Below are positions 42,526 through 51,536 of a DNA stretch of 64,000 nucleotides, piece by piece. Source of the stretch: Acidobacteria bacterium Ga0077553 (GTDB lineage Bacteria; Acidobacteriota; Terriglobia; Bryobacterales; Bryobacteraceae). The position numbers and the translations under genes were made by a program. The DNA is taken from contig LNFE01000228.1 of assembly GCA_001464575.1 (NCBI GenBank), forward strand, positions 1 to 64,000, given 5' to 3'. A model generated the notes under the pieces. The model saw only the letters and a list, made by a program, of their open reading frames with translations, did no database searches and was not told where the DNA came from. The first letter of the stretch is position 1. Each line of letters begins with the position of its first letter.

Positions 42526-45500
42526 ATGTTCCGTTGGTGTTTCTCCTCGCTGGCCCTCGGCCTGACGACGCTTCCGCTCTTAGCCCAGGTCGAGGACGGT
42601 TCTGCATTCTTTGAGAAGAACATCCGTCCCCTCCTTGTCGCGCAATGCTTCGGTTGCCATTCCGCCGCTAGCCAACCGGTAATGGGTGGCCTCCGGCTGG
42701 ACTCCCGCGAACTCGCGCTGCAGGGCGGTTCCCGCGGCCCTTCGCTCATCCCCGGCAACCCGGCCGATAGTCTGCTGTTGAAAGTGGTCCGCCACACCGC
42801 CGGCCCTCTAAAAATGCCGCCGGGACCCAAGATGAAGGATGCCGACGCCGCCCTCTTCGCCCAGTGGATTCAGATGGGCGCCCCCTGGGGTAACGCGGCC
42901 GTCTCCTCCGTGCCCGCCGCCCCGCAAAAGTATTGGGCCTTCGTGCCTCCGCGGGAACCTGTCCCTCCCATGGTCAAGAACAGCACCTGGCCCCGCTCCC
43001 CAATCGATCAGTTCCTGCTGGCCGCCCTCGAAGCCAAAGGCCTGTCCCCTGCGCCGCCCGCCGATAAGCGCACCCTGCTGCGCCGCGCCACTTACGATCT
43101 CACCGGCCTTCCGCCCACCCCGACCGAAGTCCAGGCCTTCCTCGCCGACAACTCGCCCGATGCGTTCGCCAAAGTGGTTGACCGCCTGCTCGCCTCCCCT
43201 CGCTACGGCGAGCGCTGGGCCCGCCATTGGCTCGACGTCGCCCGCTATGCGGATTCGAACGGCCTCGACGAAAACCTCGTCTACAAGAACGCCTTCCGCT
43301 ACCGTGACTACGTCATCGCCGCCCTCAATAAAGACAAGCCGTACAACCAATTTCTGACCGAACAGCTCGCCGGCGATCTGCTGCCCGGCACCGACGACCT
43401 CTCTACCACCTTCGAACGCTGGACCGCCACCGGCTTCCTCTCCCTCGGCGCCAAGATGCTTGCCGAAGACGACCCGATGAAGATGCAGATGGACATCGTC
43501 GACGAACAACTGGATACCACTGCCCGCGCCTTCCTCGGCCTCACGGTCGGCTGCGCCCGCTGCCACGATCATAAGTTCGATCCCATCTCCCACGCCGACT
43601 ACTACTCCCTCGCCGGCATCTTCAAATCCTCGAAGACCATGGAAAACTTCAAGGTCGTCGCCAAGTGGCATGAATACGTTCTCGCCCCGCAAGAAGACCG
43701 CGATCGCTTGGCCGCCCACGAAGCCACCACCGAGGCCAAGCGCCGCCTCATCGCCGCTATCGCCAAACGGGAAAACAACCGCCTCGCTGATATCGCCCGC
43801 CGTCGCGTCGGCGTTTACCTCCGCGCCGCTGCCCATCTGCAACGCGACTCGCAAATTCAAATTGCCCCCCTTGAGAGTGTCCCCTCAGCGATTACCCGGA
43901 AAGCATCCTCCTTCGACTCCGGCAACATCCCCCGCACGCTCGAAAAGAACAGTCCGAATACACCCAAGGGCTCCACTGGCCCCTACTTCGCCGAGTACAC
44001 GATTCAGATCCGCAACCCCGGCAACTATCAAATCGACATCCTCGACCTCGAACGCGGCGCCGGCACCGCCGACCTCCACGTCAATGGCGTGTGGGCCAAA
44101 CGAGGATTGCCCCCGGTGCAAAACCGCGCTGCCTCGCCCGAAACGCCCGGCTGGAGCTATGTCGCCATCGTCCCGCTGAAGGCTGGCGCCAATACCCTCC
44201 GCCTGGAGCATGCCACCCGCTTCCCCTACTTCGCTGAACTGCTCGTTGCCCGGCATACCTTGCCGCACACCCCGCTCACCGGGGTCCAGGTCGCCGCCCG
44301 CTATAACGTTCATCCTGGCTTCCTTGATCAACTCGTCGACTACTTCGATCGTTCGAGCGGCGCTCCCGCCAGTGTTCTCTATCTGTGGGAGAGCCAAGGA
44401 ACGGGGGCTCCGGTCTCGGCCTGGGTCTCGCCCGCCGCCAAGCTCTTTCCCACCGTTCCCGCTACCCCCGAAGCCCTTGCCGCCCGCTATGAAACGCTGT
44501 TCCAGCAGTCGCTCGAACCCAACCTCACTGACCCCGGGCTCAAGGCCCTCAACGAGTTTCTCCACGAGAAATTCGGCCCCTTCCGCGCCCCTCCGGATGC
44601 CCGCCGCTATTTTGCCCCCGCCATCCAGGCCCGCCTCAAAGCTCTTGATGCTGAAGTCAAAGCCCTCGAGGCGGCCACCCCAGTTCTCCCCCGCGCGATG
44701 GGTGTCCGAGAAGGGAGCCGCATCGAGGACCTCGCCATTCACCTGCGCGGCAGCCACTGGACCCTAGGCCAGAAAGTGCCCCGGAACTTCCTCAAGGTCC
44801 TCGCCGGATCCAACCCGCCCACGATCGGCCCCTCCGAAAGCGGCCGCCTCCAATTGGCACAATGGCTCACCCAGCCCGATCACCCGCTTACCAGCCGCGT
44901 CATGGTCAATCGCCTCTGGCGCTGGCACTTCGGCCGCGGCATCGTCCCCACCGTTGACAACTTTGGCCGCCTCGGGGAAAAGCCGTCGAACCAGCCGCTG
45001 CTCGATTGGCTGGCCCTCCGATTCATCGCCAACGGCTGGTCGATGAAAGCGATGCACCGCGAAATGATGCTCTCTGCCACCTACCAGATGAGCAGCGACT
45101 ACAACGCCAAAGCCGCCGAAACCGACCCCGAAAACGTTCTCCTCTGGCGCATGCCGCGGCGGCGTCTCGAAGGCGAAGCCATTCGCGACGCCATCATGTC
45201 CACTTCCGGCGCTCTCTCCCACGATCATCCCGGCGGCTCCATCCTCTCCTACAAGGACCGCCAGTACGTCGCCAACACCGCCAAGGGCTCGACGGTCGAC
45301 TACGACCGCCCCATTCGAGCCATCTACGTCCCCGTCCTCCGCAGTTCCCTCTACGAAGTCTTCCAGGCCTTCGATCTGCCGGATCCTGCCGCCTCGAACG
45401 GTGACCGGGATTCCACCGTCGTCGCTCCGCAGGCCCTCTTCATGATGAACAGCTCCGTCATGCTGCAACAGTCGCGCCGCCTGGCCGAGTTCCTCCTCGC

Positions 45501-45702
45501 GCAAAAGGATCTCGACGACCCCGCCCGCATCCGCCTCGCCTATGAACGCGCCCTCTCCCGGCCGCCCTCTCCCGGCGAAATCGACAGAGCCCAAACCTTC
45601 ATCGCCCAAATCCAGCCGGACTGGGCCAACGATCCCGTCAAAGCCTGGCAGAGCTTCGCCAAGTCCCTGCTCTCCTCAAACGAATTCATCTACTTGAACT
45701 AA
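42526..45702 (+). CDS. PSD1/DUF1549/DUF1553 cytochrome-like secreted protein
   Basis: 1058 residues with signal peptide (MFRWCFSSLALGLTTLPLLA). An atypical cytochrome c motif CFGCH at 41-45 lies in the PSD1 domain, followed by DUF1549 (RRATYDLTGLPPTP) and C-terminal DUF1553 (HPLTSRVMVNRLWRWHFGRG, LLDWLA, MSATYQMSS-type motif). Domains are interrupted by a carbohydrate-binding-like insert. The family is expanded in Planctomycetes and Solibacter, nearly always paired with a DUF1501 gene as here (eight bases apart); a role in polysaccharide or sulfated-glycan use is suspected but unproven. Confidence 0.9.
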   Translation: MFRWCFSSLALGLTTLPLLAQVEDGSAFFEKNIRPLLVAQCFGCHSAASQPVMGGLRLDSRELALQGGSRGPSLIPGNPADSLLLKVVRHTAGPLKMPPGPKMKDADAALFAQWIQMGAPWGNAAVSSVPAAPQKYWAFVPPREPVPPMVKNSTWPRSPIDQFLLAALEAKGLSPAPPADKRTLLRRATYDLTGLPPTPTEVQAFLADNSPDAFAKVVDRLLASPRYGERWARHWLDVARYADSNGLDENLVYKNAFRYRDYVIAALNKDKPYNQFLTEQLAGDLLPGTDDLSTTFERWTATGFLSLGAKMLAEDDPMKMQMDIVDEQLDTTARAFLGLTVGCARCHDHKFDPISHADYYSLAGIFKSSKTMENFKVVAKWHEYVLAPQEDRDRLAAHEATTEAKRRLIAAIAKRENNRLADIARRRVGVYLRAAAHLQRDSQIQIAPLESVPSAITRKASSFDSGNIPRTLEKNSPNTPKGSTGPYFAEYTIQIRNPGNYQIDILDLERGAGTADLHVNGVWAKRGLPPVQNRAASPETPGWSYVAIVPLKAGANTLRLEHATRFPYFAELLVARHTLPHTPLTGVQVAARYNVHPGFLDQLVDYFDRSSGAPASVLYLWESQGTGAPVSAWVSPAAKLFPTVPATPEALAARYETLFQQSLEPNLTDPGLKALNEFLHEKFGPFRAPPDARRYFAPAIQARLKALDAEVKALEAATPVLPRAMGVREGSRIEDLAIHLRGSHWTLGQKVPRNFLKVLAGSNPPTIGPSESGRLQLAQWLTQPDHPLTSRVMVNRLWRWHFGRGIVPTVDNFGRLGEKPSNQPLLDWLALRFIANGWSMKAMHREMMLSATYQMSSDYNAKAAETDPENVLLWRMPRRRLEGEAIRDAIMSTSGALSHDHPGGSILSYKDRQYVANTAKGSTVDYDRPIRAIYVPVLRSSLYEVFQAFDLPDPAASNGDRDSTVVAPQALFMMNSSVMLQQSRRLAEFLLAQKDLDDPARIRLAYERALSRPPSPGEIDRAQTFIAQIQPDWANDPVKAWQSFAKSLLSSNEFIYLN

Positions 45703-45710
45703 CGACGACC

Positions 45711-47096
45711 ATGACCCGCCGCCAACTCCTCCACTCCGCCTCCGCCGGCTTTGGCTCTCTCGCGCTCTCCGGCCTGCTCGGTCTCGAACAGGCTCGCGCC
45801 GCGGCCTCGGACCCGCTCGCCGTCCGTGCGCCCCACTTCCCTGCCCGCGCCAAGCGCGTTATTTTTCTCTTCATGCACGGCGGCCCCTCGCAGGTCGATA
45901 CCTTCGACTACAAGCCGCTACTCAAGCGCGACCACGGCAAGCCTCTGCCCTTCGCCCGCCCCAAGGTCGTCTCGAGTGAAACCTTCAACCTCCTCCAATC
46001 CCCTTGGGGATTCAAGCAGTATGGTCAGTCCGGCGCCTGGGTCAGTGACCTGTTTCCGGAACTCACGAAGTGCGTTGACGACTTGTGCTTCATCAAGTCA
46101 ATGCACGGCTCCAACTCGCGTCATGGCGGCGCGTTGCTCGAACTCCACACGGGCTCGGATACGTTCATCCGTCCGGCGATGGGCTCCTGGATCACTTACG
46201 GCCTCGGCACGGAAAACTCAAACATGCCGGGCTTTCTCACCATTTGCCCTACGCAGAGCCATGGCGGCGCGAATAACTTCGGCTCCGCCTTTCTGCCCGC
46301 TCCCTACGCCGGCACGGCCATCGGCTCCGTTGGCATTCCCGCCCGCGACGCCCGCATCCCGTTCATCACGAACACAGAAACGCCGCGAGCCATCCAACGC
46401 AAAGAGATCGACTATTCGCAGGCGCTCAACCGGCAGCAGCTTGCGCTCACCGGCCCGGACCGCGCGCTCGAAGGCCGGATCGAGTCGTTTGAACTCGCTT
46501 TCCGCATGCAGGCCGAAGCGCCGGATCTGCAGGATCTCGGCCAGGAGTCCGAGGCGACCAAAAAGCTCTACGGCCTCGACAACCCGATTACGGAAGACTT
46601 CGGCCGCCAGTGCCTGATGGCCCGCCGGTTCTCGGAAAAAGGCGTCCGCTTCGTTCAGGTGTCGCACACCTACAAGTGGGACCAGCACGAGCACCTCAAG
46701 CGCGACCACGCGCAGAATGCGGCCGAAGTGGACAAGCCCATCGCGGGCCTGCTGCAGGACCTCAAGTCCCGCGGCCTCCTCGAGGATACGCTCGTTCTCT
46801 GGGGCGGCGAGTTTGGCCGGACGCCCACGGCGCAGGGTTCGGACGGCCGCGACCACAACCCGGAAGCGTTCACGATGTGGATGGCCGGCGGTGGCGTGAA
46901 ACCCGGATTATCGTACGGGGCGACTGACGACTACAGCTACTACTCGGTCGAAAACAAGGTCCATTTCCACGACCTCCATGCGACCATCCTGCACTTGTTG
47001 GGTCTTGATCATCTCAAGCTGACCTACAAGTACGCCGGCCGCGACTTCCGCCTTACTGACGTGCACGGGAACGTCGTGAAAGGCATTTTGGCTTAA
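45711..47096 (+). CDS. DUF1501 (sulfatase-like fold) TAT-exported protein
   Basis: 461 residues. TAT signal (MTRRQLLHSASAGFGSLAL), FLFMHGGPSQVDTFDYKP, GAWVSDLFPELTKCVDDL, LTICP and LWGGEFGRTPTAQGSDGRDHNP are family hallmarks. The fold is related to alkaline phosphatase/sulfatase enzymes. It is partner of the DUF1549/DUF1553 protein and probably exported with it through the Tat system. Function unproven. Confidence 0.92.
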   Translation: MTRRQLLHSASAGFGSLALSGLLGLEQARAAASDPLAVRAPHFPARAKRVIFLFMHGGPSQVDTFDYKPLLKRDHGKPLPFARPKVVSSETFNLLQSPWGFKQYGQSGAWVSDLFPELTKCVDDLCFIKSMHGSNSRHGGALLELHTGSDTFIRPAMGSWITYGLGTENSNMPGFLTICPTQSHGGANNFGSAFLPAPYAGTAIGSVGIPARDARIPFITNTETPRAIQRKEIDYSQALNRQQLALTGPDRALEGRIESFELAFRMQAEAPDLQDLGQESEATKKLYGLDNPITEDFGRQCLMARRFSEKGVRFVQVSHTYKWDQHEHLKRDHAQNAAEVDKPIAGLLQDLKSRGLLEDTLVLWGGEFGRTPTAQGSDGRDHNPEAFTMWMAGGGVKPGLSYGATDDYSYYSVENKVHFHDLHATILHLLGLDHLKLTYKYAGRDFRLTDVHGNVVKGILA

Positions 47097-47229
47097 GCCG
47101 CAGCAGATCCTGTTCAATCCGGTCGCCGATCCGGTCGGCGCGTTTCTCGTCTTCCCAAAGGCGGCGCAGGGAGATCGCGGCCATACGGATCAGAACGTCA
47201 TCGGTAGGAATCGTTTGGTTGGAAGGCAT
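47053..47229 (-). CDS. Small hypothetical protein (58 residues)
   Basis: Starts ATG with AGGAG eight bases upstream. Acidic-basic helical sequence (RMAAISLRRLWEDEKRADR and following) with a basic tail. Convergent with the DUF1501 gene and overlapping its last 44 bases. No family recognised. The good ribosome-binding site and amphipathic composition favour a real gene, but its shortness makes this tentative. The remaining 47230-47391 has no other gene. Confidence 0.4.
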   Translation of the reverse strand: MPSNQTIPTDDVLIRMAAISLRRLWEDEKRADRIGDRIEQDLLRLKPKCLSRRSRARQ

Positions 47230-47391
47230 TGCATTTTCTCCTAACCCTAACGCGCCAATTCCTTCGAAAACCGATCACGCGCCCTCGACAAAATTTTCGC
47301 CGCATGGCAGTGAGCCACGCGGCCCTCGCACGTTCGGGGGACCTCTGAAACGGACCGGCGGCCCTGGGCACAGTTCCATCGAGGTGACCCT

Positions 47392-49776
47392 ATGGCTAAG
47401 AAAGGACCGCAAGATCCGAACGCCCGCCGGCCCAAACCGGCCACAGAGAATGAAGACGCGACGCCCGAGGTCGCGGAGACCACCGATCCAACCCAACACA
47501 GCAAACTGGATCCTGGTCTGAGAATGATTGCCATGACCGCCGCCACGGAGATGGCGGAACTCGACTCCGAGTCGGCCTTCAGCGTCGCTGCGTCCACGGC
47601 AGCTCCGCCAGAAGTGAGCTTGTTCGTCCAGTTCACTGGCGACATTGCGGAGATCGAAAAGGCCGGATTCCAAACCCGCACCGTCGCTGGCGATGTCGCC
47701 TGCGGCGATATCGCTGTCAGCCAACTCGCCGCCCTCGAAGCCATCCCCTCCATCACCCGCATGGAAGTCTCGCGGGTGATGAACAACGAACTCGACCTCG
47801 CCGCCGCCGATGTCCGCGTCGCTCCGGTCCACACCGGGCCGCCGGGCCATCGCGGCGCCGGCGTCATCGTCGGCATCATCGACTCCGGCATCGACTATCG
47901 CCACCAGAGTTTCCGGGCGCCAGACGGCCGTTCCCGCATCCTCGCGATTTGGGATCAGGGCCTCGGCCGCGTTGGCACGGAAACCTCACCCGCCGGCTTT
48001 GGTTACGGCGTCGAATACCAGCAAGCGCAGATCAACACAGCGCTCGCCGCCGCCAACCCACTCGCCATCGTCCGGCATCAGGATTCGGCCGGCGCGCAGT
48101 TCCACGGCACCCACGTCACGGGTATTGCCGCCGGTGATGGCTCCGTCGCCGGACAAGGCCGCCCGGCGTTCACCTTCGTGGGGATCGCTCCGGAAGCCGA
48201 CATCATTGTCGTCGCTAACAACCGCGGCCGCGCGGCTGGCGAGCGCGGACTCGGCGACTCGGCCGATACCCTCGACGCCGTCCGCTATATCTTCAACTTC
48301 GCCCAGTCCCTCGGGCGCCCTGTTGTCATCAACCAGAGCCAGGGTGACAATGTCGGTCCGCACGACGGCACCAGCCTGCTCGAGCGTGGTCTCGACAACC
48401 TACTGGGCGGCGCCGGCCGGGCATTCGTGAAGTCGGCGGGCAACGAGGGCGCCCGCAACCGTCACGCCAGCGGCACGTTGACGGCCAGTGGCGTCCAGAC
48501 CGTCCAGTTCAATGTGCCTGGCGGAGTGCCGCAGGTCACCATCGATCTCTGGTATCGCGGCGCGGACCGCATCGGCGTGGCCGTCACTCGCCCTGGCGGC
48601 GTACCCACCGCCAACGTCAACCCACCCGCCTCCACGACCATCAATTTGCCGGGCGGCAACCAGTTGTTCATCGACTCCTCGCTCAACGACCCCGGCAACG
48701 CTGACAACCGTATCTTCATCACGATCTCCCGTGGTACCTCGGCCCAGGTCCAGTCCGGCAACTGGTCGCTGACCTTGCGTGGCAACACCATCTCCTTCGG
48801 CCAATGGGACGCTTGGATCCAACGGAACTCGGGCAGTCAGTTCCTGGCGCCCTTCGTGAACGCCGCGCGCACCATCTCCGTTCCCGGCACGGCGCGGGAG
48901 ATCATCACTGTCGGCAGCTACATTACCCGCGGAGCTGGCGTCGGCGCCATCTCCAGCTTCTCGAGTCTTGGACCAACCCGCGACGGCCGCCCCGCTCCCA
49001 CGCTCTCAGCGCCCGGACAAACACTCTTCTCCGCCAACGTCACCACGGCCGCCGATCAGTATCAAGGCATGATGGGTACCTCCATGGCCGCACCCATGGT
49101 GACCGGCGCGGTCGCACTCATGCTGCAACGCCGGCCCACGATGACCGCCGAGCAGATCCGCAACTGCCTCATCAGCTCCGCGCGATCGGATGCCAACACC
49201 GGCGCCACGCCGAACAACGCCTGGGGGGCGGGTAAGCTGGACGTTCAGGCCGCCTTCGCCTGCGCCGCCCCAGAGATCCGGCGTACCCTCCTGCCCCCGT
49301 GCACCATCCGGACGCTCACACCCTCCTGCACCCTCCGGACCGTTGCTCCACCGTGCAACATTCAGACCCTGGTGGCCTCGCAGTGCCTGCCCCGCACGGT
49401 GACTCCGCCTTGTGTGATCCAATCCGTCACGGCGCCTTGCCCCATCCAGACGCTGGTTGCCCCGTGCAACATTCAGACCGTCGCCCCGGCCTGCGGCTTC
49501 CAAACGCAGAACCCGGCCTGCTTCCCAACCCAGACGCTTTCCGCCGGATGTGGTGTGCTAGTGCCGAATCCCACCGTGGTCGTCAACCCGGGCACCAATC
49601 CCGCGGTCCTGACGGCTCGGTCAGGGCAAAGCGAGGCCACGGAGACTTGGCAGGCGGCAACCGCCAACGCGGATTGGACCGCCGATTGGTCCACCACCGC
49701 GCCGGAGAGCGGTCCGGCCGATCCTCCGGACGAAGACGGCATCATGTCCTTCTGGTACGGCAACCCCGGCTACTAG
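47392..49776 (+). CDS. S8 (subtilisin-like) peptidase with Cys/Thr repeat tail
   Basis: 794 residues, ATG preceded by GAGGTG. No signal peptide: the N-terminus is a polar, low-complexity region of about 45 residues. An inhibitor-like prodomain (VSLFVQFTGDIAEIEKAGFQ to about residue 125) follows. The catalytic triad is intact: Asp164 (GIIDSGIDYRH), His241 (FHGTHVTG) and Ser564 (GTSMAAPM). A jelly-roll-like insert lies between His and Ser, as in Csp-type subtilases. Residues about 632-720 form a repeat tail with ten Cys, and the last 70 residues are acidic. Kinase-like, HopA1-like and LanC genes follow at once, suggesting that this protein, or its tail, is their substrate or processing protease. 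Confidence 0.9.
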   Translation: MAKKGPQDPNARRPKPATENEDATPEVAETTDPTQHSKLDPGLRMIAMTAATEMAELDSESAFSVAASTAAPPEVSLFVQFTGDIAEIEKAGFQTRTVAGDVACGDIAVSQLAALEAIPSITRMEVSRVMNNELDLAAADVRVAPVHTGPPGHRGAGVIVGIIDSGIDYRHQSFRAPDGRSRILAIWDQGLGRVGTETSPAGFGYGVEYQQAQINTALAAANPLAIVRHQDSAGAQFHGTHVTGIAAGDGSVAGQGRPAFTFVGIAPEADIIVVANNRGRAAGERGLGDSADTLDAVRYIFNFAQSLGRPVVINQSQGDNVGPHDGTSLLERGLDNLLGGAGRAFVKSAGNEGARNRHASGTLTASGVQTVQFNVPGGVPQVTIDLWYRGADRIGVAVTRPGGVPTANVNPPASTTINLPGGNQLFIDSSLNDPGNADNRIFITISRGTSAQVQSGNWSLTLRGNTISFGQWDAWIQRNSGSQFLAPFVNAARTISVPGTAREIITVGSYITRGAGVGAISSFSSLGPTRDGRPAPTLSAPGQTLFSANVTTAADQYQGMMGTSMAAPMVTGAVALMLQRRPTMTAEQIRNCLISSARSDANTGATPNNAWGAGKLDVQAAFACAAPEIRRTLLPPCTIRTLTPSCTLRTVAPPCNIQTLVASQCLPRTVTPPCVIQSVTAPCPIQTLVAPCNIQTVAPACGFQTQNPACFPTQTLSAGCGVLVPNPTVVVNPGTNPAVLTARSGQSEATETWQAATANADWTADWSTTAPESGPADPPDEDGIMSFWYGNPGY
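49285..49557 (+). repeat. Coding repeat: ten Cys units in the tail of the S8 peptidase
   Basis: About nine imperfect units of roughly 9-11 residues with the consensus [AP]-x-C-x-[IL]-[QR]-[TS]-[LV]-x-x, for example PPCTIRTLT, PPCNIQTLVA and APCPIQTLVA. First Cys is residue 637, last Cys 720. Each Cys has a Thr or Ser four residues after it and therefore about four to six before the next Cys, spacing that would allow thioether rings after dehydration. Confidence 0.85.
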
Positions 49777-49785
49777 AGGAACCGC

Positions 49786-50709
49786 ATGATTCCCCAGGAA
49801 CTCGTCTCCTATCTCGCAACTGCGGGGCTTCTTTCGAAGCCCTGCAGTTGCCTGATCCTTCACGCAGTAGACCGCTCCAGTTCCCACTCCGTCGTCGAAC
49901 TTAAGCTTCGGAGTGGGGAACACTGGATCGTCAAACGAGCCCGAGAGCGCCGGGAGTCACCCGGCGCCCCCACCCTGGGCGCGGAGTTCGCCGTTTATGA
50001 ACTCGCCGCCTCGACCCCCGCCCTCGCCCGCCTGCTTCCAGAGTGCCTTCACCGCGACGAGGCTACCCAAACTCTCGTCGTCCGTGCTGCCGGGGAAGCG
50101 TATCGCCCTGAACCCGGTGGAGCGGCTGCCTTGGGCATCGATCTCGCGGCGCTCCACCGCGCCACGGAAGCCAATCTTCACCTGCCGATGCGCCGGCCCT
50201 GGATCCTGGATGTATTGGAGCCCTATGGCTTTCAAAATCCGGCCACCGGCGCCCTCATTCCAGATCGCTCCGCTGTGGCAGCTCGTCTGCGACTCCTCGG
50301 CGCGGCCATTGAAACCACCTGCCTCGTGCACAATGACTTGAAGTTCGATAACTGCGTCCAGCAGGACCGCGTCCGCCTGATCGATTGGGAGATCGCCGGC
50401 TCCGGCGATCCGGCCTGGGATGTCGCCGGCATCGTTCAAGACCATCTGAAACTGGCCCTGCAAGGCGCCGGCGGCCAGGAAGCCCTCGCGGCCTTCCTCC
50501 GCGCCTATCTGGATCACTACGCCCCTTCTGATCCTCGCGCCTTCCGCATGCGCCTTTCTGGACTTGCCGCCGTTCGCCTGCTGCAGAGCGCCCATGAAGT
50601 GGCTTTGGCGGGCGGCCCCGTCCCCATCGCGCGCCGCATGGCCGACCACGCGACTGGGCTGCTCAGTGCCCCCGAAAGCCTTTTCGCGGTCTACCGGAGC
50701 GCCGCTTGA
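49786..50709 (+). CDS. APH-like kinase, probable Ser/Thr dehydration kinase (LanK/TvaC type)
   Basis: 307 residues of the aminoglycoside-phosphotransferase/protein-kinase-like fold. The catalytic loop LVHNDLKFDN holds His182 and Asp184; the metal-binding LIDWEIAGSGDPAWDVA has Asp200. In class V lanthipeptide and thioamitide clusters a kinase of this family phosphorylates Ser/Thr of the precursor and a HopA1-like protein eliminates phosphate. Here that HopA1-like gene follows with a four-base overlap. It starts nine bases after the protease. Antibiotic phosphotransferase activity is unlikely in this setting. Confidence 0.8.
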   Translation: MIPQELVSYLATAGLLSKPCSCLILHAVDRSSSHSVVELKLRSGEHWIVKRARERRESPGAPTLGAEFAVYELAASTPALARLLPECLHRDEATQTLVVRAAGEAYRPEPGGAAALGIDLAALHRATEANLHLPMRRPWILDVLEPYGFQNPATGALIPDRSAVAARLRLLGAAIETTCLVHNDLKFDNCVQQDRVRLIDWEIAGSGDPAWDVAGIVQDHLKLALQGAGGQEALAAFLRAYLDHYAPSDPRAFRMRLSGLAAVRLLQSAHEVALAGGPVPIARRMADHATGLLSAPESLFAVYRSAA

Positions 50710-51536
50710 ACTTCCGCGAACAACTCTCCGGCGCCGCTCGCCTCGCGGCCGCGGTAGCGCCCGAGCTCCGGGCCGCGGCACTCTACGCGGAGTGGTACGC
50801 CCCAGCCCGCCGTGGCACAGCGCCGCGCCTCAGCCCGCCGGTCGCGCTGGCCCACTATCGCGCCGCCGATGCCAATGGCCTGCGCTTCACTTCCGGTTGG
50901 CAACCCGCCGGATGGGACCCGTCCTCTGGCCACTCGGTCGTCCGCCGCGGCGAACAGATGCGCATCATCCATCCCATCGACTTTTGCCCCGTAGGAGGCC
51001 AAGTGGCCGAGCGCACGGAGTCCACCGAACTGGCGGGCTGGTGGGCTGCGTTCGTCCCCCCCGCGCCGGAAGGTGAGGCCGCCGTCCGCGTCTATTGGGC
51101 CGTGCAACCGGAGGCCGTCTTCCGCCTCATTCGCGCCATTACCGAACAGATGCCCCCATCCGCTCGCTACGCCGTCAAGGCGCCGCTCGACCTCCACCGC
51201 TGCCTTCGGCCGGACGGCGTCGTGCTCTATCTCGAACGTCACCGCTGGAACGATCTCGCCGCGGCTCTCCACTCCATCGCAGAGTGCGCGGCGCCGTGGC
51301 TCCACGCTTCGCATCCTGCATTCACGTTGCCGCTCGCCCCGGGCATTTCGCTCGCGGAGGACGTGCCCGGCGAAAGCTTCGGCGGGCAACGCTGCCGTTG
51401 GCTTGCCGAAGCCTTTACCAGTCACACGGACGAATCGGCGATGCGGGCCGCGGCGTTGAGTCTGCTGGAGCAACGAGGCGTCAGCCTGGAAACGCCGTAT
51501 CGAAATCCCGGCAGCCAACAGGAGTACCCATGGTGA
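50706..51536 (+). CDS. HopA1-family protein, probable phospho-Ser/Thr lyase (LanY/TvaD type)
   Basis: 276 residues. VRVYWAVQPEAVFRLIRAITE, ARYAVKAPLDLHRCLRPDGVVLYLERHRW and SFGGQRCRWLAEAF follow the pattern of bacterial HopA1-like proteins in RiPP clusters (LxmY, TvaD). These eliminate phosphate from phosphorylated Ser/Thr to give dehydro-amino acids, related to OspF-type lyases. The recognisable Lys/His residues in YAVKAPLDLHR fit a lyase active site; this is inference from family patterns. It is coupled to kinase and LanC genes on both sides. Confidence 0.75.
   Translation: MNFREQLSGAARLAAAVAPELRAAALYAEWYAPARRGTAPRLSPPVALAHYRAADANGLRFTSGWQPAGWDPSSGHSVVRRGEQMRIIHPIDFCPVGGQVAERTESTELAGWWAAFVPPAPEGEAAVRVYWAVQPEAVFRLIRAITEQMPPSARYAVKAPLDLHRCLRPDGVVLYLERHRWNDLAAALHSIAECAAPWLHASHPAFTLPLAPGISLAEDVPGESFGGQRCRWLAEAFTSHTDESAMRAAALSLLEQRGVSLETPYRNPGSQQEYPW

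Noticed and set aside
49786-50709. Aminoglycoside resistance phosphotransferase
   Set aside because: It is coupled to HopA1-like and LanC genes; this trio is known from lanthipeptide/thioamitide dehydration, not resistance.
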